Below, in pieces: positions 48,037-55,516 of a DNA stretch of 55,516 nucleotides. The stretch's first letter is position 1. The number at the start of each line of letters is the position of its first letter. A program made the translations under genes and the position numbers. The notes beneath the pieces are model-generated. The model saw only the letters and a program-made list of their open reading frames with translations. It had not been told where the DNA came from and did no database searches. This DNA comes from Prasinococcaceae sp. CCMP 1430 (taxonomy: Eukaryota > Prasinodermophyta > Palmophyllophyceae > Prasinococcales > Prasinococcaceae), in the NCBI GenBank assembly GCA_013416795.1, contig RQSC01000958.1:3129-58644 (forward strand), given 5' to 3'.

Positions 48037-51000
48037 TCAAGGTTGGGCGTGCTGATGAGGCGAGCGCACCAAGAGAGGGGGAAGGCCCTCCAGTAGCTTC
48101 TTGCACGCGGCTTGCAGCTCTGACTTCTCAAGCATCTCGCTAGGATCGATGCCGGCCTTGACCAGTGCAGTGCGCATCGCGCGAACGGCCCACCTGTCCT
48201 GCGGCGTGCGGTGGAGGGCTCCAAGACGCGCGATCTGGTCGCATTCCTCAGCAAACCTGCGCGCGGAGAGGCGCAGTTCTGGGTCAGCTCACACTCAATA
48301 CAGCGCCGGACACGCCGCTGAAACACGCGGGCGACACGGCGCACGCGCTCGCAGGTGCACACTCACTCTTGGTGGCCAGCTGCGACTGCGACCTCTCTGG
48401 CGGTCTCCTGCAAGTCGTCCTGCACGAAGCCATCCGAGCCGCCCTCATACATCAGCACCTTCGCAGCCTCAAGCTGGTTGTTCTGGGCAGCTGCGTGAAC
48501 GGCGGTGCCACCGGCCTTGTTGACGGCGTCAGGGTTTGCGCCCTGGCGCAGAAGCCAGCGCACGGCCTCGCAGCGGCCCTTGGCAGCAGCCCAGTGGAGC
48601 GCCGAATGGCCAGTGAAGCCGAGACTTGTGCCCTCGCCAGCGTACTGCAGCAGCCTCGGGTTGCGGGCAAGGGCCGCAGCTAGGTGCGCGAGCTCGCCCT
48701 TCTTCGCAGCCTCGAGCCACTCCCGGCCCTCGACCTTAGCCACGCCGCACGCGGCCGCCGCTGCGTCAGACTTGGCACGCTGCGCTTCGCGCTCGGCGCG
48801 TTCGGCGCGCTCCGCGGCCTCCTCGAGGGCGTCAGCGGCGGCGGCCTCCGCGCGCAGCTTCTCGAGACGCTCCGCGCGGCTGCGTGCGGCGGCACTTGAC
48901 CCCGCTGCTGGCGCAGATGCAGGCGCCCTGGAGCCATCTTCAACGTCCGAGCCCGCACCCCCGGCGCCGACGCTCTGCAGGCTCGCAGCGCCCGCGCGCA
49001 CATCGCTCATAGGCGAGGGCACCTGCGGCTGCCGTACCAGATCACAGCTCCCGCTGCCGCCACCGCCGCCTGCCTGAACAGGCGAGCCTCCGCCGACATC
49101 GCCGCACTCGACGCCTCCTCCGAGGTCCTCGTCGATCGCAGACTCAACTTCCGCCTGCTTGTGCGTCTCGGCAGCCGAGACCGACGGCTCCGCGGCAGCT
49201 TCGACAGACGCGGTCTCGCCACTGCCAACACGACGCCCAGGCGCCGGAGCATTGCTCTGGGACGCCGCATCAGTGTCATCCGCTGTCTCACCACTGCCCG
49301 TGCTCCCCCACATGTCATTGAAACGTTGCTGGTGTGCGCGAATCGCCGCCTTGGCTTCACGCAGGCCCTCCTCAAGTGGCGCCCGCTCGCTGTCGGGGCA
49401 AGCAGCGAGGCCCGTCTTGTACGCCTTGACTCCTTCGCCGGCTTGGCCCATGCCCACCAGAGCCGCGCCCTTCCGAGCATGGGCCTTGCCCCAAGTCGGG
49501 CGCAATTTGATCGCTCGCTGGGCGTCCTCAAGCGCGCCCTCGTACTGCCTCAGCGCGCACCTCGCGCCGCTGCGGTTGCTCCAATACACCGCGTCGTCCG
49601 GACAGAGCCGGATGGCCATCGAGTATTGCGTGACCGCCTTGACGTGATCGCCAGCATTAAAGGCCTTGTTGCCACGTACTTTCGCGGCGTCCGCCTTCGC
49701 AAGGAGCGACGGAGACGGCGCACGCTGTGCGCTAGCGTCGTCGTCGTCGCTGTCCGATGACGTCGACGATTCGGGTGCATCACGAGTTGCGCCAGTGCTC
49801 CTCGGAGCCTGTTTCGGTCGCGCCCCATCCCGCGTGCCCACCCGGGTCGAAGTCGAAGCTGCCACAGAAGGCGGCGAGGGCTCGCTCGGCCTCGGCACCT
49901 CTTTGGATGTCTCCGGGGCTGAAGGTGGGGCCCTCAACGGGGGATCCACCAGAACTTCGGCAGCTTCGCTGGCAGTAGACACGTGCTCCGACGCCGGTGC
50001 GCTCGATCCCCCGGCAGCCTCGAGCGCCCGCGCCAGGTCGGCATGACCGTGCTGCCGTGCAAGTTGTGCCGGTGTCAGTCCATTCGCGTCGATGAGTGAA
50101 AGGCCAGCGTCGCCGGCCACCTCAGCGAGCAGCATCGCACAAGCTCGCTTGCCGTTGGCTGCGGCGGAGTGAAGGGCAGACGATCCCTCGCCATTCATGC
50201 CGAGAGGATCCGCACCTCGTTCAAGCAGCCAGCGCGTGCTGCCGGCGTGATCCTTGGCGGCCGCCCAATGGAGGGCGGTGTGACCAATGCCTGGGCTTCG
50301 CTGCGTCAGGAGCGACGGGTACAGCTGTAGTGCCTCGCCCATGAGCTCGCAGCAACCGTCCTTGGCAGCGCTCAGCCATGTGCGAGCGACATTCGCCGGG
50401 GGGTCTTGGGCCGACGCCTCCTCAGCAGTCGGCTGCGTGGGCACCGATGCCACTGGCGCGGGTGACGCGGACACATCAGACGGCTCTTGCGCGCCTGCCG
50501 GCCCTTGCGACTTGCCGCCCGCTTCCGCCTCTCTCGCCATAGCCTCCGCTTTGGTAGCTTGCGCCTTGCGCTGCTTCCTCGCCTTCTCCTTGGCGCGCTT
50601 TTTCTGGCGCTTGATCTCCGCAGCTTGGGCTTTCGCTGCAGATGCCGCGTCGACATCTGTTGCACGTGGCGCGGGCCTCGCGGGAGCTACTCGCGCTCCT
50701 GCAGCTCTCAGCCGCGCGCGTGCAGCTGCGCGTTCAGCCCCCGACGCAGCTTCCGCCATGATCTCTTTGACGAAGTCAGGGTCACTCAGGTCGGTGTCCT
50801 CTGGCGAATCCATCATGCCGCTGCTGGCTGCCAGGAAGTCCATCAGGCCCTCGGGTAGCTCCCCACCGCAGGCGTGCAGCAGGTCGTCCAGGTCGTCCAC
50901 GCTCAGTTCCTTGTCTCCGCGGGCGTCCCACGACCTGAACAGCTCAGCAAGCTCGGGAGGGGGGCCTGAAAATCTGTCGGTTCCGCGCGCCCCCCCGAAA

Positions 51001-51758
51001 CCGTCGCCAAGCCCGCCGCTGCCACCGCCACGGCTTCGGCCGCCACCACGCGCCGAGCGTCGCTCCCGCGCGCTTCCGAAGGCCTCATCCTCCTCGGACG
51101 AGTAGAGGCCGTCGAGGTCGACCCCTGCCTGCCCGGGCCGCTGCCAGGCAGCCCCGACCAGACTCTCAAGCTCCTCCTGGCCCATTTCGCCGCGGGCGAG
51201 CATCTCGCTCATTGCCGGCGGCATCCCCGCAATGCCGTCGCTGGAGAAGCGCATGCCCTCCGGAAATGTGCCCTCCGGGAAGAGCTCCTTCGGGAACGGA
51301 AACGGCGGCATCGCCTCGAGCTCCTCCTTGCTCATGCCCTGGACCATATCCGCGACGGATCCGTCACCCATCAGCTCCGCCATGACGTCGCGGAACGAGC
51401 CCACGTACTCCTCGGCGCTCTGATCGATTCCCTCGACGGAGCCGGTGTCGTCGTAGTACTTGCGGCGGGACGGATCGGACAGCACGTCGTACGCGTGCGA
51501 AATCTCCGCGAAGAGGCGCGCGGCCTCCGCGTCGCCTGGGTTCTTGTCAGGATGGTAGCGCATCGCCAGCCCGCGGTACGCCCGCTTGAGCGCCGCGGGT
51601 GTCGCCTCGCGCCCGACGCCGAGCGCCGCGTACAGGTCCGGCCCCTGCGGCAGCCCATTGTCGTCGTCGTCGCCGCCTGCGTCGTCGAACGCGCCGCCGC
51701 CCGGCGCGCCGCGCGCGCCAAAGCCCGCCGACGGAAAATTCCGCGGGAAGCGGGGCAT
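48037..51758 (-). CDS. J-domain / ankyrin / TPR / ankyrin protein (two exons)
   Basis: Exon 1 (51758-48367) and exon 2 (48256-48037) join in phase 2, donor AAGA/GTGAGT, acceptor CGCGCAG, giving about 1203 residues. The J domain (about 40-105) has [20 protein letters not shown] and the HPD motif in MRYHPDKN (69-71), so it should stimulate Hsp70 ATPase. An acidic, Gly-rich middle follows. The first ankyrin block (about 455-580) has [24 protein letters not shown] unit of three repeats comes next ([20 protein letters not shown] and [20 protein letters not shown]), of the type that binds Hsp70/Hsp90 EEVD tails. Then an Ala/Glu/Arg coiled coil and a second ankyrin block with [20 protein letters not shown]. 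Exon 2 adds a 72-residue helical C-terminus ([20 protein letters not shown]). The two ankyrin blocks resemble each other and probably arose by internal duplication. Confidence 0.85.
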
Positions 51759-52097
51759 CCTGGAGGCCGCCCAAATGCCCCCACCGCCCCGGCCTGCAGC
51801 TACCTACCCCTTCCCCCCACCAACCCCCCCCCTCCACACACACAGTCAGCCCGGCGCCACCGCCGGGCGCGCGGTGTGTGCCAGGCTGGGCGCCCGCAGC
51901 GATCGGCGCGCGAGCGCGCGCAATTTCAGATTTTGCACCATGTGTCGGTTTCGGGTGGTGATGTGATCTGATGATGCCATCGGCGGTACCAGCGGCCAGG
52001 CGCGGCGGTGACATTTAATGTACTGTAGGGTTTACTCTAGCCACCGAGGAGGCGCGAGGCCGAGGTGCAGGTGCTAATAGGTCCTGGGTGCTACTGG
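51759..52097. other. Intergenic region
   Basis: It lies between the start of the J-ANK-TPR gene and the 3' end of the EF-hand gene (both -). It contains C-rich and CA-rich stretches at 51800-51845. No gene is seen. Confidence 0.4.
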
Positions 52098-52911
52098 TCA
52101 CTGTCGTGCGTTGAGCAGGGTGGGATCGTCGAGTACGCGGTCCATTGCTTGCGAGAGCGCGCGCGAGATCACCTTGGGCAATTCCTCGCGCTGCCACTTG
52201 CTCACCGCCACGTCCACGTGGTCGCGCACGACATGGCGTAACACGTCCCAAAAGCGCCCGTCCACTGGAGGCCTCCTGATGCGCGCGTGCGCAGAGGGAA
52301 ATACCGGCAACAAACGCAGAGTGAGCACTCGCATGGTGGCTCTTGTTCCAACCAGCCAGTATCGCATGAACGCGCACGCACGCTCTCGCTCGCCATGCCT
52401 ATCGCTTCCTCATCCGCACGCACCTGCCCGATGGCGCGTTGCCGTTCCTGTGTGCAAGCTCGGCACGTGCCGCCTCGACATCGCTGATGCCAGCGCTCAC
52501 GTAGCCCGCCTGGCCCTTGCGTCGGCCGTGCGCGGCTCCCATTTGCACAGCTGGCTCATCCCGGGCCGCAGTCGCTCCCGCGTGCTGCTGCTGCCTCAAC
52601 CCCTGCATACCGACTTCGCCGCTGTCCGAGTGCACGTGCGCGTTCAGTAGCTGCTCAGCAAAGGCGTCGTACAGCACGGTGTTGTCCGGATTGTGCGGGG
52701 CAGAGCGCAGCGCCTGCTCGGTCATGTGCGGAGGCAGCGCGTGCACGTAGCGGCTGGCGAGCGCGCGCAACTCTCCACGGTCGAGCGCCCCCGAACGGTC
52801 ACGGTCCGCGCGTGCGAGTGCCCGCCGCAACGCGCTGACCTGTGCGTCCAAGCCAGTGGGACCGGCCCAGACCTGCGAGCCGGCGCCGTCGCGCCACGAC
52901 GTAACCTCCAT
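52098..52911 (-). CDS. EF-hand protein, unknown function (two exons)
   Basis: Exon 1 (52911-52424) starts MEVTSWRDGAGS. Exon 2 (52275-52098) follows GCATCAG. The join is phase 2 (donor GTGCGT), giving 221 residues. One canonical EF-hand is present, RRALARADRDRSGALDRGEL then RALASRYV, with the loop Asp-x-Asp-x-Ser-Gly-x-Leu-Asp-x-x-Glu suitable for calcium. A second, degenerate partner may lie around NPDNTVLYDAFAEQLL. A disordered, Gly/Ala/Arg-rich linker leads to the C-terminal domain made by the splice: RFWDVLRHVVRDHVDVAVSK and LPKVISRALSQAMDRVLDD, which is helical and of unknown type. It may be a cytoskeletal or flagellar calcium-binding protein, but nothing in the sequence fixes that. The upstream frame to 52983 starts at GTG, so the internal ATG is preferred. 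Confidence 0.65.
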
Positions 52912-53444
52912 CGCCCCACTCCTCTCACCGGCCTCCCGAGTCGCTGCTGCTGCTGCACTCGAGCCGCTGCTGCTGCGTCTCACGGCCTACCCGGACCTCC
53001 GCACACAGCGACCTCTGCCGCGCCGCGCCGCGTATGCTGCGTTGCGAACCCACGGCGCGGGGTGTGGCGCGCGGGCGCGCGCAGGAGACGCAGGGCTCGT
53101 GCGCACCTCCTCCTCCTCCCACCTGCCCGGCACCCGTGCACGTCGGCGCGTCTGGGGGAACGCGGCGCAGCTTGGGGAAGGCAGCGCGTCTGGGGGAACG
53201 CGGCGGGTCAACGCTAACGATCGGCGTTGCGCCGAGGCTGAGCTCACATGAAAAAGCATTGAAAAACGGGTTTCATAAACCCTGTTTGACGAACGGTCTT
53301 ACAGTATTTCAACCTTATTACAGTACAGTAATGTCCACAGTGTACAATGTGTAAACCTCAACGTGTGCGCGATACATTGACACCGTGGGTACCGCGGGGA
53401 CTGACTTGACTGGCACGCGCGAGGCCGCGCGGGCCGCGGCGATG
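52912..53444. other. Intergenic region
   Basis: It separates the EF-hand gene and the 3' end of the fusion gene (both -). It is A/T richer at 53240-53400, with a repeated GCGTCTGGGGGAACGCGGCG motif at about 53147 and 53188. No coding region is supported. Confidence 0.4.
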
Positions 53445-54986
53445 TCACAGCGCGGCGAGCCTCTCCTCGGCGGCGGCGGCGACGCGCGCGAGGTCCGCGA
53501 CGAGGTCGGCGTCGGCGCCGGCAAGCGACGCCAGCGTCCTGCGTTGCAAAGAATTCCATGAGCCGCTCCTTTTGGGCCTGCCATCGCCGCCCCACCCTTC
53601 GCGCCGCCCTCTTCCACGGCCGCGAGGGCTTCCGCCGCTAGCAGCCCACGCTCCGCCAGGTCCATTTTCTCGCCGCAGGGCGCGCCCTCCAACACGGCTG
53701 CGACAGCGTCCATGGTGGCGGCGCGCGCTTGGGCGTCCACGGTGGAGCGGAACGCACGCGGCGACACGAATCGAGCCGTGTCGGTGAGGAGCACCAGCGC
53801 CTTGGAGGACACCTTCTCGCTGCCGCCGTGACGCAGCGAGGCCGCAAGCGTATCGACCATGCCAGCGGCGAGCAGGCTCGCGAGTGCCACCTCGTTTTCC
53901 CGGGCGCACGCTCCCAGCGCGTAGAGCGCCTTGGCGCGCGCCGCGCCGCCCTCATCGACGCCCCGCATCGACCCCGCCACAACATCGAGGCACGCGCCGA
54001 GCGCAGCCGGGTGCCTGTCGAGCAGCGCCTCCTGAAACTTGGCGTTGTTTGAACACGCAGTGCCGAGTGCCCACGCCGCTGCAGCGAGCACGCGCGGGTC
54101 AGCGTCCTCACCAGCGGAGACACCATCCACGAGGACGTCCTGCAACACAGCCACGCCACCGAGGCCCTCGAGGTCGTTGGCATTGTCGATGGGTTCCACC
54201 AGGTACTGCAGCGCGGCGAGCGCGGCGAGCTGCTCGTCGACACTCGCTCGTTTGCTGCCAGTACTGCGCAACACATCGACCGCCTCGCCAATGAGTTCGG
54301 CGTCGGGCTTCACGGCCGACGCCTCGAGCATCGCAGCCACGTCCGCGCGCTGCTCCTCCATCGTCTTGCGGTGTGCGTAGCCCGCACCGGCGGCGTCCGC
54401 AGCGTCTGCCAGCTCAGCTGCTTGTGCGAGCGCGTCCGCATCGCTCGCATTGAGCGCCCAGTGCAAGAGCTCAGTCTCGGTGCGAAATCCGTCGCGCTGC
54501 GCCTCGCCCACCCCCCCTCCGGCACGCTCGTACTCTTCCGCTTCGGCGAGCACCTCGGCGGCCATACGCGCGGCAGCTGAGCCGCCAGTCGCGTACTCGG
54601 CCGCGGCTGGTGGGGCTGCCATCACCCTCTCTGCTTGCTCTACGCCCGCACCAACTTGCCCACCTCCGCGTCCCACCGCGAGCGCCACCAGCACGGCGAG
54701 CGCGGCCGCAGCCGCGGCCGCCGCCAGCGCTGCGGCCGGCCGGCCGCTCCCCTTGCCGCCCCTCGCCGGGTCGATGTCCTTGTCCAAGTCGACCACGTAT
54801 TTGCCCTCGGGGTGCACCTTCACTAGCACCTTCTTCTTGCCCATGAGCTTGACCACCTCGCCCACGTACGAGCCGGGCTCCTGCAGCAGCCCGACCTCCT
54901 CGCGGAGCATGCGCACCTTGGTGTTCAACTCGTTGCGCTGCGCCTCAAGGCGCTGCAGGTTGTCCATCTTCTTCTTCTGCAAGATC
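53445..54986 (-). CDS. Rpt6 N-domain fused to membrane anchor and Fes1/SIL1-type exchange factor
   Basis: Reading from a possible acceptor (CGCCCAG at 54987) or the Met at 54967, the frame starts [37 protein letters not shown] and [20 protein letters not shown]. This is the coiled coil and OB domain of proteasome ATPase Rpt6/PSMC5. It then continues without stop or splice signal into [11 protein letters not shown], a hydrophobic segment ([20 protein letters not shown]), and an armadillo-like domain: [80 protein letters not shown]. That domain matches HspBP1/Fes1/SIL1 nucleotide exchange factors for Hsp70/BiP. The AAA ATPase part of Rpt6 is absent. Near 53540-53620 the sensible frame changes: a different frame gives [20 protein letters not shown] then AAL-stop at 53445. 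An indel or unusual intron is implied. An upstream first exon may lie beyond the window. Confidence 0.7.
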
Positions 54987-55516
54987 CTGGGCGATGCGCG
55001 TCCGTGCGCGGGGGAGGGGATGGGTGAGGCGGCGGGGGGCGCAGAGGGCAAGGCGCGGCGTCAGCAGCTGCGACCTGCCCAGGACTCCTGCCGGCGCGCC
55101 CGCGCGCACAGGCAAGCGCAGGCGCCCCTGGTGGGAGGCGCCGGCCCGGATGCGCCCCTGCGCGAGTGCGCACGGCATGCCTGAGAAGCGGGCTCGCGCA
55201 GGCCGCGAGGCGCCGCGCACCGCCCGGCCTCCAGCGAGCGCAGCGCGCACGTCCGCACCGGGACGGGCCCGCGTGCGCGCGCGCGCGCGCGAAAACAGAT
55301 CCTCGCGTGGTCGCACGCGCCCGGTGCGCAGGACGCCGCGCTGCATGCCTCGCGCCTCGTGCGAAGCACCGGCCTGTGCACAGCGCGCGTCACTTGCCCG
55401 ATCGCCCCCGTGGCAACGGGGATGCCGCAGCGCGCCACCTCGCCACACCACCCCCGCCACCGGGGCCACAGCGCCCGCGGCGCCCGCCCGCCCCGCCCCG
55501 CCCGCGCCATCCCGCG
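54987..55516. other. Upstream region of the fusion gene, to window edge
   Basis: Frames here are Arg/Ala-rich with no Rpt6 first-exon features (such as a YY or KIEEL segment). It contains an alternating CG tract at about 55273-55290. Probably intron and/or promoter. Confidence 0.35.

Noticed and set aside
1-55516. Transposons, retroelements, tRNA or rRNA genes, CRISPR arrays
   Set aside because: No reverse transcriptase, transposase or integrase motifs, long terminal repeats, spaced direct-repeat arrays or clear tRNA cloverleafs were noticed on reading; a tRNAscan or RepeatMasker run would settle it.

Overview
This is nuclear DNA from a GC-rich, intron-containing, single-celled eukaryote, most likely a flagellated alga. 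Several genes can only be read across spliceosomal introns (donors mostly GTGCGT, GTGAGT or GTATGT; acceptors CAG). The gene content is eukaryotic: Rab5, ALYREF, eIF3l, V-ATPase subunit c, Golgi-type fucosyltransferase, BCCIP, trans-2-enoyl-CoA reductase and a SAS-6-like protein. A plastid HHL1-like protein points to a photosynthetic lineage. The SAS-6-like protein and a Cys-loop-like channel fit a flagellated protist. The base composition and intron style would suit a haptophyte of the Pavlova/Diacronema kind, but that is inference and the species is not proved.

Layout. 1-9.1 kb: 3' part of an acidic Claspin/Mrc1-like protein (+), a Tudor/Agenet-like protein (-), a three-exon arginine deiminase (+), a small basic protein (-) and ALYREF (-). 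9.6-17.3 kb: Rab5 GTPase (+), a pentameric ligand-gated channel homologue (-), a Lys/Pro-rich membrane protein (+) and an FkbM-type methyltransferase (-). 17.8-25.5 kb: a small coiled-coil protein (-), a five-exon GPH/MFS_2 sugar-cation symporter (-), an LSM10-like Sm protein (+) and enoyl-CoA reductase (-). 26-33.2 kb: BCCIP/Bcp1 (+), a membrane-anchored unknown (-), a Cys-rich coiled-coil protein (+) and an endonuclease/exonuclease/phosphatase enzyme (-). 33.6-42.4 kb: C-terminal part of a cyclophilin, V-ATPase subunit c without its first helix, an SR/RGG RNA-binding protein (-), an HHL1-like plastid protein, an Rxt3-like protein, an SRPBCC protein and a SAS-6-like protein. 42.4-55.5 kb: eIF3l (-), a large O-fucosyltransferase-like enzyme (+), a J-ANK-TPR-ANK protein (-), an EF-hand protein (-) and a fusion of the Rpt6 N-domain to a Fes1/SIL1 exchange factor (-).

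The genes are mostly unrelated neighbours packed tightly on both strands. Convergent pairs can have stop codons 12 bp apart, and divergent pairs share promoter regions of about 0.5-1 kb. No operon, mobile element, tRNA, rRNA or CRISPR array was seen. Recurrent themes are RNA handling (ALYREF, LSM10-like, SR protein, eIF3l, EEP nuclease), proteostasis (J-ANK-TPR, cyclophilin, Fes1/SIL1 fusion) and endomembrane function (Rab5, V-ATPase, fucosyltransferase, enoyl-CoA reductase).

The most striking items are: the Rpt6-N/transmembrane/Fes1-SIL1 reading frame at the right end; the 1203-residue J-ANK-TPR-ANK protein, whose splice donor overlaps an in-frame stop; the short SAS-6-like protein; and a run of + strand genes at 33-39 kb that begin abruptly at splice acceptors with no visible first exon. 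Exon coordinates were derived by hand from frame continuity and splice dinucleotides.
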